Source of the DNA: DATMNI01 sp963817515
GTDB taxonomy: Bacteria > Acidobacteriota > Terriglobia > Bryobacterales > Bryobacteraceae
Length of the DNA stretch: 64,000 nucleotides
NCBI GenBank assembly: GCA_963817515.1
Contig: CAWFPJ010000023.1
Span: forward strand, 372,001-436,000
Direction of reading: 5' to 3'
The notes under the pieces are model-generated. The model made no database searches. It saw only the letters and a list, made by a program, of their open reading frames with translations, and was not told where the DNA came from. Shown one piece after another: positions 10,101-18,170 of the stretch (positions within the stretch are counted from its first letter, which is position 1; each line of letters starts with the position of its first letter). The position numbers and the translations under genes are program-made.

Positions 10101-10863
10101 CTTCAACGGGTATGATAGCTTCCCGGTTCCCGGTCTGTTCGTGAATAACCAGATTCCGGGCCAGTTCGTGGTGACCTACGTTCATGACCCCCACTACTTC
10201 GAACAGGGAGCCAACACACTACAAATTCAGCTTTACCAGGACGGGCGCATTATCTTTGCCTACCAGGGCATCAGCGCTTTGACCACCGGAACCATCACCG
10301 GTCTGACGCCGGGCCCGAACTCTCCGTCGCAGGCCATCGATTACAGCCAGCAGCGCAACGTGGACGTTCCTGCGGGAACGGCGATCTACGAGTATTTCAC
10401 GGCCCAAAACCCGTTCGATTTGGATAACGGCTTCGTCATCTTCACGCCCAACGCGGGCGGTGGGTACAATGTGCGGACCTTGCAGCAGACAGCCGCGCCA
10501 CACAACGCGGTCATCAGCGGCAGCTCCGGCGTTCCAGCGGCGCCCACAGGCGGCGCGTTCGCTAGCAGACCCGAACCTCGGGCCGCGGCTCCGTCCGTCA
10601 ATCAGGCCTTTGCCAATGCGGTGGTAACGGTGAGGTCGTCTGGCGATCCTAAGTACATCGGGATGACTAACACGGACGCGCAAGGCAATTTTGTGTTGAG
10701 CGGAGTGCCGCGCGGCGGGATCAGCGTTACGGTAACGCGCAATGGGCAAGTGATCGGTCAGGGCGCGGGTGTATTTCCGGGCGGGCCCTTCACCACGCAG
10801 CTGGCTCTTTCAGTCGGGCTCAGCGTTCCGCCTGCACCGAAGACTGCTCCCGTTGTTCACTGA
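7171..10863 (+). CDS. Giant secreted multidomain protein (Ig, TSP3-like, LVIVD repeats, nidogen-like)
   Basis: ATG 7171 has GAGG at 7158-7161, nine bases upstream. The 1230-residue product begins with a hydrophobic leader (LPLIAIAILGATTMNG) and contains, in order: a Big_2-like Ig domain (about 105-195); Asp-rich TSP3/dockerin-like calcium repeats (about 220-300; DPDHDGATNLEEF, DTDGDGLSDGEE, DTDGDGVPDGIE); a block of LVIVD-type propeller repeats (about 410-710; LSVVDVTNPTTPVLRGSF and similar); an Ig-like module (PPTAVITSPQNNSV); a carboxypeptidase-regulatory-like domain (about 815-895); a nidogen-like beta domain (about 905-1075; FPFSFFGTTRTTAFVGTNGY); and a second carboxypeptidase-regulatory-like domain near the end. 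All parts suit extracellular binding or adhesion; no catalytic residues are apparent. The stop is 15 bases before the next start. Confidence 0.8.
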   Translation: MQFLTNSRTPGLPLIAIAILGATTMNGQLNQNCIVSVLNRNTPVNTDGTWILPNIPAGFGQVRARASCLNTGVTTSGQSNLFTILPNRMNAIPPIPLGPTTPIPTSLNLTAPTTNLATVGQTVQLTATAAYSGSASQNVTASSSGITYRSTNAAIASVSANGVVTAGSTTGVAILQATLEGTQGIISFSVVPVGASHGGIPDSWAISHGLDPNDPTMPVEDPDHDGATNLEEFQHGTDPHNPDTDGDGLSDGEEIHGTHVVNGVELNTHHYVTNPLLMDTDGDGVPDGIEIQTGSNPLDPNSVNLHTAITSMDVQPGNFTLIVNSISGVASVQLTVTGHLIDGHSTIDLTSTARGTNYLSSNLGVCNFGSPDGRVFAGSVGPCTITVTNSGFTSTVHGSVTNFTPTDLSFVTIPGFANAVAVSGDFAFVAAGASGLQVVSLSSNRTTPVVSGSLSLAGSAFDVYLVGHTAYVAGSSALSVVDVTNPTTPVLRGSFNTGNCLGVVVQGTTAYLNCSSGLLLVNVSNPTSMIQISSLAVGGTPWKLAVDPGRHLVAMALGSAGLKLVDVTNPAAPVVKGTASTGDARAVALNGTWAFVADYTTSTNSVDITSLTAPVVRSHIADQSLGGLLQDIALFGTFAFGADVVFVNGVPITDVSDPTNLQARSILNFTQRDDNGMGIAVDSAFVYLVTEHFNLDRGGSSGDSRLYIGQYQPRQDLAGVPPTAVITSPQNNSVLIQGQPITVNVNATDDVAVARVDFLVNGAVAFSTTVAPYQYALNLPTGVNSITLGARAFDLGNNMGTAANVVINLIPDPLTVVTGLITDAANHPISGANVTAPGGLTGITGSNGRFSIPSVPTVFGDIFVTATFTPANQPTETGTSASIPPVRGGVTDVGTTQLIPATFNTNFGTLVSQCDDCSFQYTLPFPFSFFGTTRTTAFVGTNGYITFNGADSTYSESLPAFNGIPRIAAFFDDLGPSFNGYDSFPVPGLFVNNQIPGQFVVTYVHDPHYFEQGANTLQIQLYQDGRIIFAYQGISALTTGTITGLTPGPNSPSQAIDYSQQRNVDVPAGTAIYEYFTAQNPFDLDNGFVIFTPNAGGGYNVRTLQQTAAPHNAVISGSSGVPAAPTGGAFASRPEPRAAAPSVNQAFANAVVTVRSSGDPKYIGMTNTDAQGNFVLSGVPRGGISVTVTRNGQVIGQGAGVFPGGPFTTQLALSVGLSVPPAPKTAPVVH

Positions 10864-10878
10864 GTGAGGTACTCGAAA

Positions 10879-12462
10879 ATGCGCTGGTTCATTCTTTTTG
10901 CTGTGTCATCGCTGCTTTCGGGAGCCGACTCGTCGTACCCGAAACCCGTGACGAACAAGATCGGCCGCGAGCTTGCTGTACCGAAGCACCTGCAGGACGA
11001 CGAGGAATTCCGTACTCCAGTGCCCGACTTGCTGGAGTATGGGAAGAAGCTTTTCGTTGCCAACTGGACGGCGCAGGATGGAGCCGGAAGGCCGTTGACC
11101 AAGGGCACGGGTAAGAGCATTTCCGATTCCGCCGCTCCCTTGAGCGGGACCCGCGGCTTCAACCGGATCTCCGGTCCCGATGCCAATTCTTGCTGGGGCT
11201 GCCATAACCAGCCCTATGGAATCCCCGGAGGCGGGGGAGACTTCGTAACCAATGTTTTCGTTCTGGGCCAGCGGTTCGATTTCGTCACCTTCGATCCGGC
11301 CGACAAACTGGCAACCAAGGGCGCTCTTGATGAGCGGGCGCAGCCCATTACTCTTGAGAGCGTCGGCAACTTGCGCGCCACCACGGGCATGTTCGGCGCC
11401 GGCTATTTGGAAATGCTGGCCCGCGAGATTACTGAGGATTTGCAGACCGTCCGCGACAGCCTCAAGCTCGGAGAACGCAAACAGCTGCTCTCCAAGGGAA
11501 TCTCCTTCGGCTGGCTGACGCGGCGCAAGGACGGAATGTGGGACGTCAGCGAAGTGAGCGGGCTGCCCCGCGCCAGCATTCTCGCCCCAACCCCGGTGCA
11601 GCGGCCGATGCTGATCATCCGCCCGTGGCACCAGGCCGGCAATGTTGTCTCGCTTCGCGAATTCACCAACAATGCGTTGAACCAGCACCACGGTATCCAG
11701 ACCACCGAACGATTTGGCATCGATACCGATCCCGATGGCGACGGCGTGGTGAACGAAATGACCCGCGCCGACGTGACGGCCCTGACTCTATACCAGGCTG
11801 CGATGGCCGTTCCGGGAAGAGTGATCCCTAACGATCCGGAAATCGAATTGGCGGTCGCCGATGGGGAAAAAGTCTTCGCGAAAATCGGCTGTGCCGGCTG
11901 CCACGTTCCGGCCTTGCGCCTCGGGCGCTCCAATTGGACATTCACTGAGCCAAACCCGTTTAACCCAGCCACTAATTTACGTATCGGAGAGACCAAGACA
12001 CTGGCCGTGGATCTCAATGACCGCTGGCTTCCGCAGCCGCGCCTGGTTCCCGCGAGCCCGGATGCGCCGTGGCTCGAGGTGCCGGCGTACACGGATTTCA
12101 AGCTGCATGACATAACCGATCCCAACGACCCCTCCGAGGCTGAACCTTTGGACATGAACCAGACGGTTTGGTCGGCGAAGTTCAGCCAGGGCAACCGCAG
12201 GTTTCTGACGAAGCGGCTGTGGGGATGCGCCAATGAGCCCCCGTACTTTCATCACGGCAGGTTCACCACGTTGCGTGAGGCCGTGCTGGCGCATTCGGGT
12301 GAAGCTCTCAATTCGCGCCGCTCATTCCAGGCGGCAACGGAATACCAGCAGGACGCGCTGATCGAATTTCTCAAGTCCCTCCAGGTTCTACCGCCCGGAA
12401 CCAAGGATCTGGTTGTGGACGAGAACTTTCACGCCAAGGTCTGGCCTTCGGCAGCCCGGTGA
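10879..12462 (+). CDS. Di-haem oxidoreductase, DUF1111/DHOR family
   Basis: ATG 10879 has GAGG at 10866-10869 and gives a proper signal peptide (MRWFILFAVSSLLSGADS), so it is preferred over GTG 10864. The 527-residue protein has two c-type haem sites, SCWGCH (Cys105, Cys108, His109) and GCAGCH (Cys338, Cys341, His342), plus the family's EYGKKLF, GIQTTERFGIDTDPDGDG and YFHHGRFTTLREAV regions. DUF1111/DHOR proteins are periplasmic and are placed near di-haem cytochrome c peroxidases; the natural substrate is usually unknown. It closes the cluster begun at 2572, so a redox step linked to the secreted proteins is plausible but unproven. Confidence 0.88.
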   Translation: MRWFILFAVSSLLSGADSSYPKPVTNKIGRELAVPKHLQDDEEFRTPVPDLLEYGKKLFVANWTAQDGAGRPLTKGTGKSISDSAAPLSGTRGFNRISGPDANSCWGCHNQPYGIPGGGGDFVTNVFVLGQRFDFVTFDPADKLATKGALDERAQPITLESVGNLRATTGMFGAGYLEMLAREITEDLQTVRDSLKLGERKQLLSKGISFGWLTRRKDGMWDVSEVSGLPRASILAPTPVQRPMLIIRPWHQAGNVVSLREFTNNALNQHHGIQTTERFGIDTDPDGDGVVNEMTRADVTALTLYQAAMAVPGRVIPNDPEIELAVADGEKVFAKIGCAGCHVPALRLGRSNWTFTEPNPFNPATNLRIGETKTLAVDLNDRWLPQPRLVPASPDAPWLEVPAYTDFKLHDITDPNDPSEAEPLDMNQTVWSAKFSQGNRRFLTKRLWGCANEPPYFHHGRFTTLREAVLAHSGEALNSRRSFQAATEYQQDALIEFLKSLQVLPPGTKDLVVDENFHAKVWPSAAR

Positions 12463-12592
12463 GCAAGCGCCTGAAACCGGCCACATCCCGGTGAACTGTC
12501 CTGCCAGAACGCCGCATCCTTCCGAACCGGGAATCCAATTCAGAACGTAGCCTTCAATCGTGTTAATCTCAGTTTTTCGAGAGATTGCAGTA

Positions 12593-12874
12593 ATGACCAG
12601 AACGATTCGTTCACGGTTCGATCACGAGGTTGGCGCCACGGTCGAGGGCTGCACGATTCTGGAGAAGCGCATCGTCATCCCACCGGACGCGGTTGAACGG
12701 CGTCGGGGAGTCTACGAATACCTCCTGGAAGTGCCGCCGACAGCGATGAAGCCCGCCTCGCCGCCGTCGACAAAGTCGGCCTCGCCTCGAAAACTGGCTC
12801 CGGAGCGTGGATCTTTTACCCGTGCCACACCCGATGAGCGGGGTGTCGTCGTCCGTCGTGTTCCTTCACGATAA
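12593..12874 (+). CDS. Small hypothetical protein
   Basis: From ATG 12593 (GAGAG a few bases upstream) a 93-residue basic protein is read; GTG 12560 would add eleven residues. The N-terminal half (VGATVEGCTILEKRIVIPPDAVERRRGVYEYLLEV) looks like folded protein, and the C-terminal half is Ser/Pro/Lys-rich and probably disordered. No signal peptide, membrane segment or known domain is seen. It is a tentative gene kept because it fills the gap without a better reading on either strand. Confidence 0.4.
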   Translation: MTRTIRSRFDHEVGATVEGCTILEKRIVIPPDAVERRRGVYEYLLEVPPTAMKPASPPSTKSASPRKLAPERGSFTRATPDERGVVVRRVPSR

Positions 12875-12888
12875 TCCAGGTGGAGATA

Positions 12889-13554
12889 TCAGCGCTTCGA
12901 GTTCAGGGCAGCCCGGACTGCAGCAGCCACATTGCTCCCCAGCGCTTCCCAACCAGCGTTATTGAAGTGAACGTTGAGCGGTAATTGGATTTCTGACAGG
13001 CGCGGGAGCGCTGCCGCGTATAAGTCATCGGTGACGATACCTTGCGATTCCATCAGCCGCTGCGCTGCGGCGTTGTACCTGGGTACGTCGGACGACTCGC
13101 GAACCGGGTTCTGCTTGCCTTCCGGGACAGGTGTCGTCGTAGCCCAGATGAGCTGCGCACCCGTCGTCTTCAAGCGCTCCACCAGTGCCGCCAGGTTCTT
13201 CTCATACGCCTCAATTGGAACCTGGCGCCCGCCTTCCGGAGTGACCTTCAGGTCGTGAAGCCCCCAATTGAAATGTATGACGTCCCAGTGAGAACCACCA
13301 AGCCATGATTCGATCTTCTTAAGACCGTTGGCCGTATCCGCGCCATTTTCCGGGATGCGGTGGACGTTCGCCTGTCCTGCAAGGGCTTTTTGAACGGTAA
13401 CGGTGTAGCCGATCGAGATCGAGTCACCGATTAGCAGCACGCGCGGCAGCCCCGGCTGGTCCACTACCGGCGCGAATGCCGGGCTTTGAGGACTAAAATC
13501 GTTCGCCTGCCCGAAGGCGAAGATCGAGGCCATCAGGAACACCACAATCCGCAT
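12889..13554 (-). CDS. SGNH/GDSL-family hydrolase, exported
   Basis: The 221-residue protein has a short signal peptide (MRIVVFLMASIFAFGQA) and the SGNH fold landmarks: block I LLIGDSISIGY with nucleophile Ser45, a central NWGLHDLK segment, and a C-terminal NVHFNNAGW block with the catalytic His. The residue two before that His is Asn rather than Asp, which I believe is common in this subgroup and need not abolish activity. These enzymes are mostly esterases acting on acylated sugars or lipids; the substrate is unknown. It stands alone between the preceding cluster and the Tad genes and is transcribed convergently with the gene at 12593. Confidence 0.85.
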   Translation of the reverse strand: MRIVVFLMASIFAFGQANDFSPQSPAFAPVVDQPGLPRVLLIGDSISIGYTVTVQKALAGQANVHRIPENGADTANGLKKIESWLGGSHWDVIHFNWGLHDLKVTPEGGRQVPIEAYEKNLAALVERLKTTGAQLIWATTTPVPEGKQNPVRESSDVPRYNAAAQRLMESQGIVTDDLYAAALPRLSEIQLPLNVHFNNAGWEALGSNVAAAVRAALNSKR

Positions 13555-13617
13555 TCCTGAATTCTATCAATCTGGATTCTACCAATGTAAATACCGGTTC
13601 AGCCGCAGGCCCCCGCT

Positions 13618-14559
13618 CTACCGTCCCGCGCCCAGCAGTTTCAGATCCCTCATCACGCTCAGCATGCCCGGCACCAGGGTGATCACAAACAGCACCGGCA
13701 AAATAAACACCACGATCGGGAACAGCATCTTGATGCCCGCCTTCGCCACCGCCGCATCCGCGCGCAGGCGGCGCCGCGTGCGCAGCGCATCCGCATACAC
13801 CTTCAGCGCCTGCCCCAGACTGGTGCCGAACTTCTCACTCTGGATGATCATCGCCGAAAGTGATTTGATGTCCTCAATCCCCGTCCTGCGCACAAACTGG
13901 TTGAACGCCTTGCCGCGCTCCTGGCCCGCCCGCACCTGCATCACCACCGTGGTGAATTCGTTGGCCAGTTCGGGATAGATGTACATCATCTCCTCGCTCA
14001 CCCGCATCATCGCCTGGTCCAGGCCCATGCCCGTTCCCAGCACAATGCCCAGCAAGTCCACGGTGTCGGGCAGGGCCTCCTGCAGCTTCCGCCGGTAGCT
14101 CTTCACCTTGCGATAAAGAATCTGCTTAGGCAGGATGAACCCGATAAGCAGCGCCGCCGCCAGCCCGCCGATCAGCGAACCTATGCCGTTGTTGGGATTG
14201 CCAAGCTGCAAATAAATCGTCCCCGCGCACAGCGCCATCACAAAGAGCAGCACGAAAATGCAGTAGAGCGCCAGTGCACTCTTGCGGCGCACGCCGGCCT
14301 GGGCCAGCAGTTTTTCCGTGCCGTTCATCCAATCCTCACCGCCCGGAAGCATGCCGATCAGGTAGAGGAAGCGGTCCAGTCCCCGGCCGGCGTTCTTGCG
14401 CCTGGTGGCGCGCGCGGTGGCAACCATGGCCTGCGATTGCAGGCCGTCCAGCCGGTCGCCCAGAGGGTCTTCCTGGCTGCGGAAGATCTCGATGCCGGTC
14501 CACGCCAGAAGAGTCAGGGTGGCGCCGGTCAAAAGAAAAAAGAGCAGGTTCGTTAGCAT
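13618..14559 (-). CDS. tadC: Tad pilus inner-membrane protein TadC
   Basis: The start is ATG 14559 (MLTNLLFFLLTGATLTLLAW); the upstream open extension is not family-like. The 313-residue protein has an N-terminal membrane segment, two more around the middle, a cytoplasmic T2SSF domain (LPDTVDLLGIVLGTGMGLDQAM through SEKFGTSLGQALKVYADALR) and a C-terminal membrane hairpin (IKMLFPIVVFILPVLFVITL). With TadB it forms the platform on which the CpaF ATPase works to assemble Flp pili. It lies five bases after tadB and is the last gene of the cluster. Confidence 0.92.
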   Translation of the reverse strand: MLTNLLFFLLTGATLTLLAWTGIEIFRSQEDPLGDRLDGLQSQAMVATARATRRKNAGRGLDRFLYLIGMLPGGEDWMNGTEKLLAQAGVRRKSALALYCIFVLLFVMALCAGTIYLQLGNPNNGIGSLIGGLAAALLIGFILPKQILYRKVKSYRRKLQEALPDTVDLLGIVLGTGMGLDQAMMRVSEEMMYIYPELANEFTTVVMQVRAGQERGKAFNQFVRRTGIEDIKSLSAMIIQSEKFGTSLGQALKVYADALRTRRRLRADAAVAKAGIKMLFPIVVFILPVLFVITLVPGMLSVMRDLKLLGAGR

Positions 14560-14564
14560 CGTGC

Positions 14565-15536
14565 TTATACCCGAACGTTGGCGATCTTGCGGATAACCAG
14601 GATCCCGACAATCTCCGAACAGATGGCGTAGGTCAAAAACTTGCTGCCCACCGGATCCGTCCACAGCAGCCGGATATACTCAGGCTTCAGAATCCAGAAT
14701 CCCAGCCCCACCACAATCGGCAGTGCGCACAGCAGTCCCGCCGAAAAACGCTGCTGCGCGGTGTGCGCTTTCATTTTGGCCGCCATGTTCAAACGCTCGC
14801 GCACCAGCGTCGACAGGTTCTCCAAGACCGCCACCATGTTGGCGCCGGTCTGCCGCTGCAAAATCAAACTCGTGATGAAAAACTTCAGGTCGATCAGCGG
14901 CACTCGCTTGCCCAGCCCGTGCAGCGCAGGCTCCACCTGCGAACCCAGCCCCAACTCCTCCATGAGCTTCTTGAACTCCATTTTCACCGGGTCGCTGGTC
15001 TCGTTGGCGATGGTCTCAAGGCCGCTGTGGATGTTGTGGCCGGCGCGCATGGTGCGCGTAAACAGGTCGATGGCGTCGGGCAGTTGCTCCTCGAATTTCT
15101 TCAGCCGCCGGTTGCGCACATTTACGATGTAGACCACCGGGGCCACTCCGGCTAAGAATGCCACCAGCAGGCGCAGAAAAAAGATGCCGCCGAAAAGGCT
15201 CAGCACCACGAACGTGGTCACCGCCAGCGCCACACTGACGCCCAACACATCGGCCGCCCGGTACTTCAAATTGGCCTGTTGGATGATCTCCTGCAAACGC
15301 CGCAGCATTCCCACCCACGTCACCAGGTCGCCCAGAACCGCGAACGAACCGCGCTGCTCCCGCCGCAGCAGTTCCGGCTGCAGGCTGCTGCGGCTGCGGA
15401 TATTGGTGCGCAGTTCCCGCAGCCGCGCGCTCAGCACACTCTCGGCTTCCTGCTCCGGCACCGACCAGACATAGTAGCCCGCGCCGAAGATCGCCAGCGA
15501 GAAAATCAGGCCCGCGGCCAGAAAGAACAGGAGCAT
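14565..15536 (-). CDS. tadB: Tad pilus inner-membrane protein TadB
   Basis: A 323-residue T2SSF-domain protein. An N-terminal membrane anchor (MLLFFLAAGLIFSLAIFGAGY) is followed by a basic cytoplasmic segment, two membrane helices (GVSVALAVTTFVVLSLF and LLVAFLAGVAPVVYIVNV), the T2SSF core (LPDAIDLFTRTMRAGHNIHSGL, LILQRQTGANMVAVLENL) and C-terminal helices. The start directly abuts the cpaF stop (15537), which suggests translational coupling. It acts with TadC as the pilus-assembly platform in the inner membrane. Confidence 0.93.
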   Translation of the reverse strand: MLLFFLAAGLIFSLAIFGAGYYVWSVPEQEAESVLSARLRELRTNIRSRSSLQPELLRREQRGSFAVLGDLVTWVGMLRRLQEIIQQANLKYRAADVLGVSVALAVTTFVVLSLFGGIFFLRLLVAFLAGVAPVVYIVNVRNRRLKKFEEQLPDAIDLFTRTMRAGHNIHSGLETIANETSDPVKMEFKKLMEELGLGSQVEPALHGLGKRVPLIDLKFFITSLILQRQTGANMVAVLENLSTLVRERLNMAAKMKAHTAQQRFSAGLLCALPIVVGLGFWILKPEYIRLLWTDPVGSKFLTYAICSEIVGILVIRKIANVRV

Positions 15537-16853
15537 TTATTTCTCCTTCACCTCGTGCTCTTCCGAAAAAATCGCCGGCGAAAGATGAATGCCGTACGAT
15601 TTCAAACGGTCCCCGAAAACCGGCTTGACCCCGCAGCCGTGGAAACGGCCCAGCACTTTGCCGCGCTGGCTGATGCCCGTTCGCTCGAACATGAACAGGT
15701 CCTGCATCTCCACCTGGTCGTTCTCCACGCCCACCACCTCGGCGATTCCGGTTACTTTGCGGGTGCCGTCCGCCAGCCGGCTGCAATGCACCACCACGTT
15801 AATGGCGCTGGCAAGCTGCTGCCGGATCACCTTGTCCGGCACGTGCTGGCTGGCCATCATGACCATGGTTTCAAGGCGCGAAAAGGCGTCCCTGGGCGCG
15901 TTCGCGTGCACCGTGGTCATGGACCCGTCATGGCCCGTGTTCATGGCCTGCAGCATGTCCAGCGCTTCGGGGCCCCGCGATTCACCCACGATGATCCGGT
16001 CCGGCCGCATACGCAGCGTATTGATCAGCAGGTCGCGCTGCGTGACCGCGCCGGCGCCTTCGATGTTGGACGGGCGCGTCTCCAGGCGCACCACGTGGCT
16101 CTGCTGGAGTTGCAGTTCCGCCGTGTCTTCAATCGTGACGATGCGTTCTTCCTCTGGAATGAACCGCGACATGGTATTCAGCATGGTGGTCTTCCCCGAA
16201 CCGGAACCGCCGGAGATTACCACGTTGAGCCGCGCCTCCACGCATCCGCTCATGAAGTCCAGCATCCCGGTGGTGAACGTTTCGTTCTTGAGCAGGTCCT
16301 CGGTGCTCAGCACCTTCTTGCCATAGCGGCGGATTGAGATCACGGGGCCAATTAGCGAAAGCGGCGGAATCACCGCGCAGACGCGCGAACCGTCGGCCAG
16401 GCGCGCGTCCACAATCGGCGACGAATCGTCAATGCGGCGGCCGATCGCCGACACAATCCGTTCGATGATGATGCGCACGTGCGCGTTGTCCTTAAAACGG
16501 ATATTGGTTTCCACCAGCCGGCCGGCCCGTTCCACGTATATGTTGTCGAAGCCGTTGACCATGATGTCGCTGATGGACGGATCTTTGAGCAGCACCTCCA
16601 GCGGGCCCAACCCAAAAACTTCATCCAGAATTTCTTCGATCAGCTTCTCGCGCTCGCCCATCGTCATCGGAAGATTCTCGTCGATGATGAGCTTCTCCAC
16701 CACGGCGCCAATCTGCCCGCGCACGCTGTCCTTGTTCAGGTCCTTGAGCTGTTCGGGAGTCAGCGAGTTGACCAGTTTGGCATGGACCAGGCTCTTGAGA
16801 TCGAACCAGCGATTGGCCCCTGAGCCCGGCCGGATTACACCACGGCTACCCAA
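15537..16853 (-). CDS. cpaF: Tad secretion ATPase CpaF/TadA
   Basis: The 438-residue protein carries the hexameric secretion-ATPase core: an N-terminal domain (LGPLEVLLKDPSISDIMVNG), Walker A SGGSGSGKTTM (about residue 217), an Asp box (IVTIEDTAELQL), Walker B region PDRIIVGESRGPEALDML and His box (TGHDGSMTTVHAN). It powers assembly of Flp pilin at the cytoplasmic face of the inner membrane. It follows cpaE by 26 bases and abuts tadB. Confidence 0.95.
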   Translation of the reverse strand: MGSRGVIRPGSGANRWFDLKSLVHAKLVNSLTPEQLKDLNKDSVRGQIGAVVEKLIIDENLPMTMGEREKLIEEILDEVFGLGPLEVLLKDPSISDIMVNGFDNIYVERAGRLVETNIRFKDNAHVRIIIERIVSAIGRRIDDSSPIVDARLADGSRVCAVIPPLSLIGPVISIRRYGKKVLSTEDLLKNETFTTGMLDFMSGCVEARLNVVISGGSGSGKTTMLNTMSRFIPEEERIVTIEDTAELQLQQSHVVRLETRPSNIEGAGAVTQRDLLINTLRMRPDRIIVGESRGPEALDMLQAMNTGHDGSMTTVHANAPRDAFSRLETMVMMASQHVPDKVIRQQLASAINVVVHCSRLADGTRKVTGIAEVVGVENDQVEMQDLFMFERTGISQRGKVLGRFHGCGVKPVFGDRLKSYGIHLSPAIFSEEHEVKEK

Positions 16854-16879
16854 AATGAACCTCCGTAGGATTTTTCATT

Positions 16880-18073
16880 CTAAGCCGTTTTCTCCGCTGC
16901 CTGCTCTGCCGCGGCCATGCCCTTCCTCTTGCCTGCGGCCTTATCCACGAAAGCGCGGAACACGCGGTCCAGGTCGCCTGCCTGTTCCCGGTTAGCCACA
17001 AACGGCCGCGCTTTGTTGATGGACGCAATCACCGCCGGCGAATTCGGAATGCCGTAAAAAACCGGCTGGTTCAACGTCTGCGAGATCTGTTCGATGGTCG
17101 CCATGTTCGCCGTCACCTTCTTCGCATACCGGTTCACCACCACTTTGATCTGGTCCTGGTTGAAACCCATGCGCATCAGGAACGTGACGTAGCGCTGCGC
17201 ATTGCGGATGGATGGAAATTCCTGGTCCACCACCAGGAAGATCGCCGCTGAAACCTGCGCCGCGGCCAGCACCACCTCGTTTGAAATCGTGCGCCCCCCG
17301 TCGATCACGATGGCATCGTATTTCTCCACCAGGAAGGTGGCGAAATCGCGGAACATGTGGTCGCTGAAGTGGCCGTGTTGTTCCAAAGCGTCGGGCGGCC
17401 CCACCAGGAAGAAGCCCAGCGGGTCGCGCGTCACGAAACCTTCGAACAGGGCCTGGTCCATACGTTCCAGGTTCTCCGCCACTTCCATCAGGGTGTACTG
17501 CGGCGCCGCGCCCAACTGCATGGCTACGTCGTTGCCGATCCAATCCAGATCGATGACCACGGTCGATTGCTTGCGCTGCGCCAGCACGGATGCGAAGTTC
17601 ACTGCCAGCGTGGTTGTGCCCACCCCGCCCTTAGTCCCGATGAACGTGAAAATCTTGCCCAGCTTGCTTTCCCCCACGGTGCCGTGGCGCGGCGCGCGCT
17701 CCAGCCGGGCCATGGCATCGCGGAACTCAGTCCGCTTGATCGGCTGCACCAGGAATTCATTGGCGCCGGCCCGCATGCACTGAATCACGGTCTCGCCCTC
17801 GGCGTGAAAGTGGGAGGCCATCACGAAGAGATCGGGCGCCGCCTGCTTCACCTTTTCGATGGACTTGATGCACGCTTCCGGGTCGCCCGAGATGTCCACA
17901 ATCAGACCGGCCGTCGGGTTCCGCTCCAGATCCTGCAGCACGCGGATGTAGAGGTTGGCGGCCACCTCCTGGTATTCCGCAACCACTTTCGAGTTCGGAA
18001 TATTAAGCAGGCTCTCGCGAACCATCTCGCGGAAATGTTCGTCGCTCGAAGCGACCATTATGGAATTAGACAC
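16880..18073 (-). CDS. cpaE: Tad pilus localisation ATPase CpaE/TadZ
   Basis: The 397-residue protein joins an N-terminal receiver-like domain (residues 1-125, with the LIVDISGDPE and AGANEFLVQPI segments) to a ParA/MinD-type ATPase whose deviant Walker A is GTKGGVGTTTLAVNFAS (about 146-162), followed by VVIDLDWIGNDVAMQLG and DAIVIDGGRTISNEV. TadZ/CpaE proteins place the pilus machine, often at a cell pole. The C-terminus is Lys/Ala-rich. Two tandem hairpins lie between this start and the tadE-like gene upstream. Confidence 0.92.
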   Translation of the reverse strand: MSNSIMVASSDEHFREMVRESLLNIPNSKVVAEYQEVAANLYIRVLQDLERNPTAGLIVDISGDPEACIKSIEKVKQAAPDLFVMASHFHAEGETVIQCMRAGANEFLVQPIKRTEFRDAMARLERAPRHGTVGESKLGKIFTFIGTKGGVGTTTLAVNFASVLAQRKQSTVVIDLDWIGNDVAMQLGAAPQYTLMEVAENLERMDQALFEGFVTRDPLGFFLVGPPDALEQHGHFSDHMFRDFATFLVEKYDAIVIDGGRTISNEVVLAAAQVSAAIFLVVDQEFPSIRNAQRYVTFLMRMGFNQDQIKVVVNRYAKKVTANMATIEQISQTLNQPVFYGIPNSPAVIASINKARPFVANREQAGDLDRVFRAFVDKAAGKRKGMAAAEQAAEKTA

Positions 18074-18083
18074 AATGATTCCC

Positions 18084-18150
18084 TGGTAACGCCGGTGATC
18101 TTGTCACCGGTCCGTTTCTTGTCTGGTAGCGCCGGTGGTCGTGCCACCGG
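18084..18150. repeat. Two tandem hairpin repeats, 40-base period, with compensatory change
   Basis: Two copies of a unit beginning CTGGTARCGCCGGTG each form a 7-bp stem with a 5-base loop: CCGGTGA/TCACCGG (18092-18110) and CCGGTGG/CCACCGG (18132-18150). The single stem difference, A-T to G-C, is matched on both sides. It sits in the gap between cpaE and the tadE-like gene of the same operon, so it may be a REP-type element affecting RNA stability or differential expression. Confidence 0.75.
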
Positions 18151-18170
18151 TATGTTCTTAACCTCTCTTC

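Noticed and set aside
14560..14664. Upstream extension of tadC
   Set aside because: It runs into the end of tadB, is not hydrophobic as the TadC start should be, and ATG 14559 gives the normal length.
15279..16337. 352-codon plus-strand frame over tadB/cpaF
   Set aside because: It is antisense to two well-conserved Tad genes and has a low-complexity His/Gln/Arg composition.
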